From contig OZ022256.1 of NCBI GenBank assembly GCA_963978905.1, positions 51,818,001-51,882,000 on the forward strand: DNA of 64,000 nt, written 5' to 3'. This document shows, piece after piece, positions 1 to 11,181 of the stretch. Each line of letters begins with the position of its first letter. Within the stretch, counting starts at the first letter, position 1. Origin of the DNA: Trichostrongylus colubriformis. Taxonomy: Eukaryota; Nematoda; Chromadorea; Rhabditida; Trichostrongylidae. Made by a program: the position numbers and the translations under genes. The notes beneath the pieces are model-generated. The model was not told where the DNA came from, did not search any database, and was given only the letters and a program-made list of their open reading frames with translations.

Positions 1-398
1 CGTGATCTACGGCTTGAACATGATCACAGCACAAACGCGGGGATTTGGATAAGTTTTCACACCACGTTACTCGAAATTGGGGATTTCTTTCTTTTTCTCT
101 TAGCAGCATGGTTTTTACTACAGAATTTTATTGGTCACATATTATCACAATCAATAACATGCCTCTTTTGCCAAGTAACTGCCCTCACTGATCCGCTAAT
201 TATCGAGCCGATAATTAAGCGGGATCCAGACTGAATACGATATTTGAACCCGGTCTGAAATCGAAGTTCACCTAACTCAAGCATTTTTCGTCGGCATTAG
301 TACGACACACACGATGTAAATTTACTGCTACAAAAAGAAAAATAGAAAAAAACGGAAAAATTGCAAGGGAAAATTTTATGAATTTCACGAAATTTCAG
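1..398. other. No exon recognised; presumed intron of the SLC22 gene
   Basis: AT-rich sequence ending in a good acceptor (TTTCAG at 393-398). I see no coding stretch that would join the exon at 399 in phase. Confidence 0.5.
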
Positions 399-3300
399 GC
401 TCAATCCTCATTCGATCTTCATCACACTGTCAATGGCGTTCCTATGGTGCTTATCGGCGATGCCAACAATGTCACCTGCATACATGTCGCCACCAACCGC
501 CTGCCTCTATAACTGCACTTTTATCACCGTCCAGGAAGAGGTACAATGATACTATTGCGATTTTTTACTTTTCAGTTTAAACGCTACATCCCATCTGGGA
601 TAAGGAACTTGGACACTGAATAAGTCGGTTGTGAAACAAGATATACAGGTAAACTTAGAAGGAGATGAAGCGTGCAGGCCCCAGACTGCATTCCAATGGG
701 TGTGTGCAGATATGACAGCGAAACGCGTGGCCGCCCGCGGCGCCGCGGCGGGTGCGAGTGCCAGTGGCAGGGCATGGCAGGCTTCAAGCGAGGCAGTGTG
801 GCATGAGTGGAAGCGCAGACGTGACGCAGTCATGCTCGGCCGGCTCCCAAGAGCAATCGATACGGCGAGTCGTTCTGGTGGCGCCGCGAGTGAAACGCCG
901 CGAAGCAATTCGCTGTCATATCTGCACACACCACATTCCAAACCATGCGGCCTCGGTCCCCAAGCCAAATTTGGGCCGAGGAAACCTGAGCCGTGATTTG
1001 GGTTACGAAATTTTCTTTAGAAAATTTTCGAAATTACCTCGCGGACTCCTCGACAATCACCTTTTTCTCAATGACTTATGGACCTATTGGAAGATCTCCA
1101 AAAAGTGGTCAATGGGCAATCCTACTAAGTAATCTGGCATAATATATTGGGTTGGGGAATAAGTCCCCGCCGTTTTTCTAATCCCCATTTTCGCATTGTT
1201 TCCTTCATCTTTCGACGAAGCTTATATATGTTTTCGATAGAGCCTTTTCTGCTCTATAAAACACTACTATTTGTTTTTCGATTCCTTTGTCCACCTAATA
1301 TTTATGAGGTTCGGAAATGAAGTAAGCTGAAGGCGAAAAATTGGCACCTGCGCACCTCATCTTTCTCGTCTGTCATCGAGATCAAAATATGTGATTGTAC
1401 ATGTTTTCGATGGAGCTTTTTCAGCTCTACAGAACGGTACTACTTTTTATCTAAATCGCTCAACTTTTTGCTGTTTTTAAGACTCACAAAGGTAGTATTG
1501 GCAAAAGTGTGCACTTTCGTTATCTACTCCTCCTCGCCTACCATCGAGATTGGAGAGGATATTCATACATGCTTGTGGTAGAGCTTTTTTCGCTCTACAA
1601 GATGGTACCACTCTTCTTTTGTATCCTCTCATATTTTAGCATGTAGAAATAAGTTTCCACCTGTTTTTCAATTCAGTATTGCATAATGAAATGACTTTTT
1701 TCGGCAGATTGTTTTGTACCATTCGATAGAGCTCTTTCCGCTCTACAAGATAGTGTTAACGGTTTTTGTTGGAATTAATTTTTGCTATTTTTTTAGAACA
1801 TTTAAAAGTCGACGAAATCGAGCATTTTTAACACCATGTGTCGAAAATGCTCGATTTCTACATGCTAAAATATGAGAGTATACAAAAGAAGAGTGGTACC
1901 ATCTTGTAGAGCGAAAAAAGCTCTACCGAAAGCATGTATGAACAACCTCTCCAATCTCGATGGTAGGCGAGGAGGAGTAGATAACGAAAGTGCACACTTT
2001 TGCCAATACTACTGTTGTGTATAGGAATGAACTGTCTTGTGTATAGGAATGGACTGATAATAAGTGTAATCGTAAACAGCCATTCCTCACCCTATATAAG
2101 CAGACCTCGAGTAAGGTCGACACTTTTTGTTGTGCTGTGTTCCCGGAGTACAATAAAGCGGTCACCGACATTGGAGTGAGAAGACACAACAACTACCTTT
2201 GTGAGTCTTAAAAACAGCAAAAAGTTGAGCGATTTGAATAAAAAGTAGTACCGTTCTGTAGAGCTGAAAAAGCTCCATCGAAAACATGTACAATCACATT
2301 TTTTGATCTCGATGACAGACGAGAAAGAGAGGTGCGCAAGTGCCAATTTTTCGCCTTCAGCTTGCTTCATTTCCGAACCTCATAAATATCAGGTAGACAA
2401 AGGAATCGAAAAACAAATAGTAGTGTTTTATAGAGCAGAAAAGGCTCTATCGAAAACATCTATAAGCTTCGTCGAAAGATGAAGGAAACAATGCGAAAAT
2501 GGGGATTAAAAAAACGGCGGGGACTTACCCCAACCCAATAATTATCGTCTGACGACCGAAAGCGTCAAGCAGGGGGATCGTAATTCTCCCAAAATCTCCT
2601 CCGACCCTAGATGTGACCCTGGCCGATTCCTCTACATACTGAGGTGATCTAATATCGTTTGATTTCCCACCCTTCGGTTTTCACATTCAGTTCCAACTGC
2701 AACGGACCGCCATTGACCCGGCCGAGATGACGTCATCAGTGTATTTTCTTGGAAATTTGCTGCTTGGTCAAATGTATTGCATGGCGGCTGATAGGTGAGC
2801 TTTTGAAGGAATGTTATGAGATCTTTCAGCCCGATAAAAATTTGATGTCAAGAAATTTTTAAGGATTGGTCGTCGCCCTGTACTGGTATGGAGTCTGCTC
2901 GTGTCCGGACTTGCTGGAACTCTTGCTGCTTTTGCCTCAAACTTTTACTTAATGCTTTTCGGGCGATTCATTCAAGGATCTTTCTTCAATGTGAGTGGAT
3001 TGTGGTGGCCGTTCACACAACCCTTTTGAAAAATAGTAAGCTACTTATGCTACATCATCCATTAAGAGCTACATCAAAGCTCATCCGTTCGACGTCGTTC
3101 CCCTTGAGGGGGTAGCGGTCACTCTAGGCGTGCGGAGAGGTGTGGCTAAAGCTCCCTCCTCACATTAAATTGGCCCAATTAATAAATCTATTTATGTATG
3201 CCATGGAGTAAAGTAGAGGGGGAGGGTTATATCAGCGTCGCACTTCCACTGAGATATAACAGAAACCATGCGACCATTCAGCTGGATTTTTGCTAATTTT

Positions 3301-6300
3301 GATCAATCTCATGAGTGTTTTCCATGGGAGATATAATTCAGTTCACAGATTACATATTAAATGAATAGAATAAATAACAAACATTTCAGTCAATAACCAT
3401 GATCAACTGGGTTATGTGTTGTGAATCAATCGCATTCAAAGGTCATTCATATGCTTCTGTGATTTTTGGTATATTCTGGGTAACAGGTAAAATTTTTTAT
3501 TTCTTCTTGAATTTGACATTAATCATTTAATTAATTGAACAATCGTAATAATAAGAAATTATTTAATTAATTGAACATTAGCTTATGTGCAAAAATTTAA
3601 GTTTTCAGAATCTTATTCCGAAGGACTTAAGAAACTTTTCAATTTTCGAGTTTTACTTTTTCAAAATAAAATCAACCTTAGCATTTCTGAGTAAACACTT
3701 TGATGGTAGCGAAACATCCCACCAGTTCAGTACTAGCAACTTTTCACTTATCACTCGTATTTATCATGAGTATCATAAATAGGTCATATGAGCTCCAAAA
3801 GCTCATTCAAAGAAAGCAAAACCGTGAAAGGCATTATGTTTCAATATTATAATTTTCAATAGATTCTGATGAGGTGAGCAAAAATTTTGAGCAGTTTCGT
3901 TACATGGTATTCGATAATCTCAGTGAGACTGAATTAAATAAAAGTTGTATTTTGTAGATTGCCGACTAGGGCCCATTCTTAGTTTTTTTTTTGTTTTTGA
4001 AGAATATTTATGTGCTCACAGTTTCACCACTTCGAGTGAAATTGTATTTATGAACCATTTTCAAGTTAGCTAGCTACTTTGGCTCTGAGGGACATACTAA
4101 GAAAATTTCGCATTGTATTCTGAGTCGCGATCGGATTATTCTTACTTTTTTTGTTTTTAGGTTACTGTCTTATAACTCCTATAGCGATGCATTTTCAATC
4201 ATGGCGTGCTGTCCAATTCATTACCTCATTCCCGACCCTAGTATTCGGTGTAATTATGTTCGTGTGAGTTTAAAACAATGTAACTTTTATTTGGACGCAC
4301 CCTGCAGTGGACAGGGGCGCCGATGAGGCGTAGATAGCTAATCAAGAACTCAGTTTTTCGGCCTTATAATTTAAGTGAAAAGGCTCACAGAACAGGTGTT
4401 GTTGATAAATGCTTTCGGGGTGCTATCGCAGTGAGGGGGCATCCCATTAGGCAATATTTTAACCTAAGCCTAGAGGGGCAAAGGAACCCCTTCTCCCCCA
4501 GGCAAACATATACGCTTTATTGAGCAGATTCACCCCTTTAAGATCTCTCCAAAATGCTTAAATGTGCAACTTTTTATAAAATGCTTCCACTCCTTGTTGC
4601 GATAACACCGCGTCTGCAAGATGAAGTGCCGTATACGAAGCGGCAAGTAGAGAAAGTCGTGCTACGCCGCATCATGCAATTCTAAGCCAATCAAAAAGCC
4701 AACAGAGAAAGCATACCGCCCGCATATCGGATGATTTAAACCATTTTGAAGTATCATCTGTTACTTTTTGATCTTGCTCAGTACATTTTCAATCTATGTC
4801 GGGTCATTTGAAGGTACCGGAAGGGGTAACTTGGCAGATTGTGAGTAGAAGTGGGGGTGCTCAGCTTCTTCTGCTCTACACACCTCATAACACGATAGGC
4901 TGGAAACAGTTTGACGATTAAACTTTTGTAGATTCCTACCTGAAAGTCTCGGGTTTCTGATCACCAAGAAAAGAGCCATAGAAGCTCAGAAATGGATTGG
5001 ACGAGCAAATCGATGGGGTAGAAAACGAGTCGATTGCGATGTACTGAAAACAATCGCGAATGAAACTGCTCGAGTACCAGAAGAGAAGAATCTCACTGAA
5101 AGTCTACGTAAGTTGGTTTCTTGAATCATATGTTGCTTTTCGTGTGCAGCTAGGTACCGACAATCATTGCCAAGCCCCAGACGTATTACACGGCTATTTG
5201 GAGGCGGAGGTGGACACGAAGGCGGAGCGTCACATGTATAGAACCTTGCTAAATCGGGTGCGCGTATCACGATGAAACGCTCCACACCATTCACCTAGAC
5301 ACCTAGTTTGCTTTACACCAGGCATATGAGCATGTAGATTTATGTCAGCAGAAACTTTCACCCCATTACATTATTTTTTCCAGTCGTTATTAATCTCCCC
5401 CACTAACTTTATTTCTTCCCAATCGTAATTCTCGTATGAGAACCATTAGGACAGGATTTCGCAACGCGGAATGCCGCGCAACGCTTGCGAGCTAGGGGCG
5501 CCGCATGTAGTCGCTTCACGGCCCAACCACACATGAGCCTCTAAATCGCACGCATCGTGCCGCATGCCTCAGAATGAGAAATTCTGTGTTAACAATACAC
5601 GCTTTCCATTCTCACTGAACAGTCGTTAATGCCATTTAGCTCAGGTGAAGTGCACAGGTGCATTACATGAATGGCATTTACTACTGTACCACAAGTAAAA
5701 CGAAAGTAATGTCGTTTCAGAACATATCTTTCATAGTTCGAGACTGACGCTTTACATGAGCATTCAAACGGTTTTGTGGTAAGTTTTGCATAAACGAATT
5801 GTTAAAAAAACCATTCTTCTTCTTCTTCTCCCCATTGTGTTCCGGGTCTCAAGACCCCGCGTCACCCGGCTGCTTATGCCTGTGGGCTGTCACTGTCCAC
5901 ATGGGATTCCCCAGGGACCATTCTGCTTTCCCCACAGTATGGCCGCCGTTCCCCAGAGGTATAGGCCCTCTCCTCTACCCTATAGACTATCCTGAGTACA
6001 ACAGCAAGTACAAGGATTATGACAACTATATTTATTATATACACAACTATTCACATTAGTCGACCTCGACTCTTCTTCCTGCCGGATCTCAGGCCCGACC
6101 ATGCTTCGTCCCTCCAATTGTCAATCAAAGGAGTTATGCGGTGAGCGGTAACTCCTGCATCCTTCAGGCTCTCTTCTCTATCTGCAGCCGTCCACGTCTC
6201 CGGGTATAGCGGACCAGCGCTCAACCAAGCCAACCGCAGTCGCCCGACCGCACCGCCTCCTTACGACTACAAAGCGCGAGAGGCACGCTCGCTCCCAACA

Positions 6301-9178
6301 GTCCGGCCCGGCATATCAGTAGCTGACGCCCGGTGCTCTTCTCCTCTCGGATGGAAAAGTGTATAAGCACCGACTGGCAGAGGCAACTCCGGTTATAGAG
6401 CCACGATTGTGGGTGGGGCTAGGCTTGCGGTGCGTCCACAGGAACAGTCGCGCGCGACAACGCCACTTGTTTCTGTTTGAGCAGAAAGCTAGTGATTCCA
6501 CTTCGGTGAGGTCGCTTTTGATAGCGTCCGTCCACACCTTTTTGGGAGCAGACGTCATCACTTCCCTTGCGCTTTGAACTCTGGCGCTTTCCTCGTGGGA
6601 TGCCAACATTCTCATTTCAGCCGTTTATTAAAAATTATCATTTTTATCTTATAGTACATTCTTCCAGGGTCGTTGATTTCATGGTTTACAGTACCCTCTC
6701 GTTAACTGCCACTGATGCAAGTGCTTAACTTCCACTTCAATTTATCAATAGATAATCATCATTAATGAATTTCAGGTCATCAAAGGCAATGCCGACAGGT
6801 CATTCCTGTTCTCCGGTCTTGTAGAGCTTCCCTGCTATTTCATAATGCCAGTTGCTCTCGATAGGTACGTTCAAAAATATAACGGGTTACATCAAACTAA
6901 GCATAACCACAGCCTCTTTCCTGGAATGTGCCCACACAGGGTGTGTGCAGATATGACAGCGAATCGCTTCGCGGCGTTCCACTCGCGGCGCCACCAGTAC
7001 GACTCGCCGTATCGATTGCCCTTGGGAGCCGGCCGAGCGTGACTGCGTCACGTCTGCGCTTCCACTCATGCCACACTGCCTCGCTTGAAGGCTGCCATGC
7101 CTTGCCACTGGCACTCGCACCCGCCGCACAGTTCGCCGTGAGCGGCCACGCGATTCACTGTCATATCTGCACCACCCGGCCACACATTTCACTTCCATTT
7201 GGGATTGCAGTAACATTTGCGTGCACATTATGCCCATATAGTGATCTATACAAGTTTACTATTGCACAGTCCAGTAACCTTATCGTCCTGAACAAGTCAT
7301 GAGCGTTGCAAAATGAAGGCTTCGCAAAGCCCGAGTCATGGCTTGATCCTGGGACCTTGGTGTGGTAGCGGCATTACTTTTCACTACTTCATTTCCTATC
7401 AGTGAATGTGCTCAGTTCTAAAAAAACAGTCTTCCAGGCTCGGAAGAAGGCCAACAGTGATCATCAGCCACATACTGTCTGCAGCCTCATTGTTTTTCAT
7501 GTGTTTCTTGAACGCAGGTAAACTTGAAGGCACCTTCCGCGATATCAGATGGGTCGATTTACCTTCTTGAAACAGTAGATCCTCGGGTAACTAGTCAGGC
7601 TGCACCTTTTTCGGGTCGCCACGGTGCGCTACCACGGCGCTACACCCGGTCGACCCCACTGCGTCGCCACCCATTTTGCTCCCTTGACCAATAAGGGAGC
7701 TCAAGTGGGTGGCGTCGCAGTGGGTTCGACGAGGTGTAGCGCCGTGATAGCGTACCGTGGCGACGCGAAAAGGAGCGGCCTGACTAGTTACCCGAGAATC
7801 TGCTGTTCTAAGAACGTAAATCGACTCATCTGATTATCGCGGAATGTGTCTTTAAACTTTAGAGGGAATGGGTGCGGTGACTGAGCCGTCCAGGAAGGAG
7901 AATATATATGTCCACCACGCATGTAGGCTAGGGTTTCAAGGCAACGACCCCTTGCCATGAGAGGTGCACTCAGAGGATGGATCGAGCCGGACTGGTGCCG
8001 CCTCCCTGGCAGGGCTCCGCCTCCATATGTCATTGGTTGCGCACCGAACATTCACGTACCCGAGTTATTTCTATTCATTCTAAAGTAGTATGTTGCCCAC
8101 AAAGTTGCTTCTGACGCCAAAATCAGTCGATAGACTGGTGATTTCATATCCCGGGTCTTAATCATTTCATCTGATTTTTCAATTTTTAAAGTTCGGCCAA
8201 TTCATTATGCCCAGTGTTCTTAACCAGACTGAGCTTTGTGGCCGGTCGATCGTATCCTACATGTTTTGTCGTGAACTTTCAGATACCCATCCTACTTTTT
8301 ATCTATGCATTTGGCTCATTGCCAAATTTGGAATGGCTAGCGCTTTTATGTGCTGCTTCGTGTATGGCGCAGAGATCTTTCCCGTGCAATATCGAAATAT
8401 TTGCTTAGGATTCTGTGCCACCATTAGTAACATTGGAGCAATGCTCGCACCACATTGCAATATACTGGTTTGTTTAAAAACTGATTTTTATTTATGCAAT
8501 TTTTTAAAAAATCACTACACTTTCACAAAAATTGGCTTCGATTAGGGTACAGATTAGTGTTGAAAGTGAGTTAATTTATGAGCTCTAATTTTGCATCTGT
8601 GTACCCTCCAGAAACCTCTAGCTGTGTGTTGTAGGTGTTCGGATCCATTAAAGAAGCAGTTAATGGGAATCCAAATGGGAACAGCGCTCTTTGATATGAA
8701 AAGGGGTCATAATCACGAGTGCTACGGTAATGCATACAGCTCAAATTGTGTTGCAAGCAGCTTACTACAAGGATAACCCTGAGGCTACTTTCAGGGATTG
8801 GATGCAGGGTCGAGTCTGGCGTCGACCCCAAGGAAAATTTTTGAATAATACGCAGGCTCAACCCCCCTCCCAAATAGGCAGAATAGGGGGAGGTTTCTGT
8901 ACGAATCTCCTCAGAGGGTCATGGAATATGGAAACTACGACCCTGCCGGACATTGCCTGAAGAACCTAAGAGGGACTTTTGAGAAACATAAAAGCTAACG
9001 GAATCAATCTGATTATCAAGGCCGGGCGACCACCAACACTTAGGAAATACATATGAACATTATATGGATATTTCAGGATGATATTTTCAACGGATTGATG
9101 TTCGCCACATTTGCAGTTTTATGTACAATTTGTGGATTTCTCACAACATTCCTTCCAGAGACAAAGAACTATCACTGA
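399..9178 (+). CDS. SLC22-type organic cation transporter (MFS), 3' part of gene, 12 exons
   Basis: Exons read from splice sites and phase: 399-540, 2691-2794, 2864-2990, 3390-3486, 4161-4263, 4932-5107, 5721-5778, 6668-6716, 6776-6864, 7438-7517, 8283-8467, 9077-9178 (stop TGA). All phases join, giving about 437 residues. The first visible exon encodes the end of TM1 and part of the extracellular loop, so roughly the first 100 residues lie upstream of the window. Family marks: the TM2 segment followed by GRRPV (exon at 2864), PESLGFLITKKRAIEAQKW after TM6, a SGLVELPCYF segment followed by LGRRPTVI, GAEIFPVQYRN, and LPETK near the C-terminus. SLC22 proteins are 12-TM plasma membrane transporters of organic cations, anions or carnitine; the substrate cannot be told here. 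The tail after LPETK is only three residues, unusually short. One intron uses a GC donor. Introns carry two MITEs, a foldback element, a LINE remnant and a palindrome. Confidence 0.88.
699..932 (+). mobile_element. MITE copy 1, GC-rich, about 24-bp terminal inverted repeats
   Basis: Begins GGTGTGTGCAGATATGACAG and ends with its reverse complement at 932. It lies in the SLC22 intron between exons 540 and 2691. A second copy at 6940-7176 in the same gene is in the opposite orientation. No transposase is encoded; ORFs crossing it are chance products of GC-rich DNA. Confidence 0.8.
1147..2538. mobile_element. Mariner-type foldback (palindromic) element, about 1.2 kb before a later insertion
   Basis: The ends are TTGGGTTGGGGAATAAGTCC and its reverse complement, flanked by TA on both sides (1145-1146 and 2539-2540). 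The two arms are near-complete inverted copies of each other over about 600 bp each, so the element can fold into one long hairpin. The TIR resembles mariner ends. No transposase motif is visible. The right arm is interrupted by a 179-bp solo LTR (2013-2191). Confidence 0.88.
2013..2191 (+). mobile_element. Solo LTR, 179 bp, with 5-bp target site duplication
   Basis: Starts TGTTGTGTAT and ends ACACAACA, flanked by ACTAC at 2008-2012 and 2192-2196. The opposite arm of the host foldback element (about 1482-1510) gives the uninterrupted sequence and confirms the insertion limits. A TATA-like TATATAAG at 2093-2100 and an AATAAA at 2152-2157 fit the U3-R-U5 layout of an LTR promoter and polyadenylation site. 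Confidence 0.85.
5830..6615 (-). pseudogene. Probable LINE remnant, 5'-truncated, 3' end of an ORF2-like sequence
   Basis: A GC-rich block of about 800 bp stands out in an AT-rich SLC22 intron. On the minus strand 6316-6615 reads SAPKKVWTDAIKSDLTEVES followed shortly by KWRCRARL. This resembles the C-terminal tail of non-LTR retrotransposon polyproteins (the ...PKKRWxDxIKxDL...DRxKWR pattern). No reverse transcriptase core is present. The 3' end, at the low coordinate, runs into a GAA-like tract. Family assignment is inference. Confidence 0.45.
6940..7176 (-). mobile_element. MITE copy 2, inverted relative to copy 1
   Basis: Same GGTGTGTGCAG...CTGCAC-CACC ends as the element at 699-932, but its internal sequence is the reverse complement of that copy, with a few substitutions and short deletions. 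It lies in the SLC22 intron between exons 6864 and 7438. Confidence 0.8.
7515..7865. repeat. Imperfect palindrome about 350 bp long in an SLC22 intron
   Basis: The core 7582-7796 starts CTCGGGTAACTAGTCAGG and ends with its reverse complement. Weaker inverted similarity continues outward, for example TCAGATGGGTCGATTTAC near 7546 against its mirror near 7830. The centre is near 7690 (GCTCCCTTGACCAATAAGGGAGC). No ORF of interest; probably a foldback MITE. Confidence 0.75.
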
Positions 9179-9356
9179 AACTAAAATTTTAAAGACTTCA
9201 TTAAATATTAACTAAACTGTCGAGAACTTTTCCACTTGAGAACATCTCTAGAAGTTACGTAAAACGGTTCCATACAGAAATTACTCGACAATGTCTAACC
9301 TCATCGTTACCGTAGTCATGTAGTTGCGGGTTTTTGTACATAATCATTTTCGAGCG

Positions 9357-9362
9357 AATAAA
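9357..9362 (+). terminator. Polyadenylation signal AATAAA of the SLC22 gene
   Basis: AATAAA lies 179 nt after the SLC22 stop codon and is the first canonical hexamer downstream. Use as the 3' end is inferred. Confidence 0.55.
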
Positions 9363-11181
9363 TCATTGATGTTTGTGATTATTGCGCTGTTTTTATTTCC
9401 ATCTGAAATCGATATTTTTGAGCAATCGTATCATTAGCAAAATTTGTCAATGGTGAGATTACACAGGAGAATAAAATACACAGATAAAGTTAACTCTAGA
9501 TTCCCTCATAAATATTAATCGGGGTCGCAATTTATTTATTTGTGTATTTTATACTTAACCCGCACCACAAATGAATAAATTGTGACCCGATCACTATTTA
9601 TAAGGGTGTCGAGAGTTTGATTTCGGTCCTAACTGCACCCTCAGAACCACTTCAACTCATGAGGCGAATGCGATGTGGTGCCTCACCATGCCATAAAATT
9701 CTCGATCTCTACATATTTTCGCCCATAATGAAAATGCTGATCACGTCGGGCGCTACATCTAACAGTCCAAACAGTGACGGTGATTGCTGCCGCAGTTGGG
9801 TTCAGATCAGGGTCGACCCTGGCGTAGAGGGAAATCTTGAAAAAAGCGATCTTGCCTCCCCTGAATACGACGTCCTATCTCCCAAGGTAGGATACCATCC
9901 CCCTCCCTCCGTCGAGGATTCCTTGACGAAGGCCTGAGCCTGGATCAGATGAAGCGCAACACCAACACTACAGGGGGTGCCAAAAAAGTAATTTTGCTCA
10001 CGGCCCATTCGCCCACGGCCTATTCTACCTAGGAAAACGAAAGAGATAAAAGTACAGGGGCAAAATACACCAGGAATGTCCCTCTGAAAGCAGAAACAAG
10101 CTGAGACTCACTACTTTCACCTTCATAAAAGTATGGAACCTTCAAGTGGCGCAGTCGGGCTTCAGAGCACCCACGGTATCAAGGTCCCCTTAAATCAGTT
10201 AAGCAGGTTCCATGGTAGGTCTTTTGTGGGAAGCTTCCTGCGAATTGGCCCTTCAGATCATGGAAGTCACAGAGCCCTTGCTGCTTGGACAACGCTGCTA
10301 TGATCCGAAGTATCATTTTTCACGCCTCAAACCTGCCTCCGGCGGGGTTTCAGTGGTAATGGCACGTTCTGGCTCTTGGAAACGAAGGGCGTTGGAAACC
10401 AACGGACTTTAGCAAGGTTGTGAACGAGGGCGACCAAGTTTCGGATTTTGCCCAGTTGAGGTGAGACATCTTGTTCACTCGGAACACACAACCATTCCTG
10501 CTCGTGCGGAAGGCTGTAACGGAGGGCAGTGGTAGAGTGAAGTCTGCTCTCCATTTTAGAGATAAAAATACCTGGTTGGAATTAGCTGAAGTTAGACTAA
10601 TGTGGGGTTCAAAGTGGAGGACAAAAATTGCTTTTTTTGGCACCCCCTGTATACAAGGAAGCGGGCCTTTTGCTATGTAGCTGCAATTCACATGGAAATC
10701 TGGAGCCCTGCCATCATAATGGTAAAGGTCACCGTTTTTTTTTATTCACTAATCCACCCTCCCCTCCCCCCTTAAGTAAGCTAGACCCTCACCAGACTCT
10801 GTCGTGGTTTAGTCAAGATCACGCTGGTGCTCCTGCCACTAAATCAAATTTAGAACGTCACAATGAAAACTGATGGAGTTTCCTTTTCAATCGAATAAAT
10901 AGTAGTTCATACCCGAATGTTGCACATGGGAAGTGGGGGGGGGGAGGACAGGGAAAGAAAGTGGAATATTTCCAGGCAGTCGAAAGATGGATGACCAGGT
11001 ATGCTAAAGAACACCATTTTGTGATCATTCCGCGCCCATATCTTCCTTGAAAGATGACGGGAGAGAAAAGGATAAGGTTAGTGCGCACGGCGTAACCTCT
11101 CCACTGAACCGTATATTAATCTTCTTACGAATTCAGTACGCGAATGATACATTTCTCTGATGAAGTCACGCTACGAACGAT
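9363..11181. other. Intergenic region between the SLC22 gene and the MLT-10-like gene
   Basis: Apart from the TIR element at 9971-10649 I recognise no gene here. Short ORFs are not supported by splice context or protein motifs. The promoter of the moulting gene must lie in the last part of this stretch, but I cannot point to a specific element. Confidence 0.5.
9971..10649. mobile_element. TIR element of 679 bp (mariner/Tc-like MITE)
   Basis: Left end CAGGGGGTGCCAAAAAAGTA and right end GCTTTTTTTGGCACCCCCTG are inverted repeats, each flanked by TA (9969-9970, 10650-10651). The interior has no recognisable transposase; minus-strand ORFs across it show no DD(E/D) motif. It is probably a non-autonomous or decayed copy. 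Confidence 0.72.

Noticed and set aside
552..1132. Several 120-138 residue ORFs on both strands
   Set aside because: They arise from the GC-rich MITE at 699-932 and its mirrored ends.
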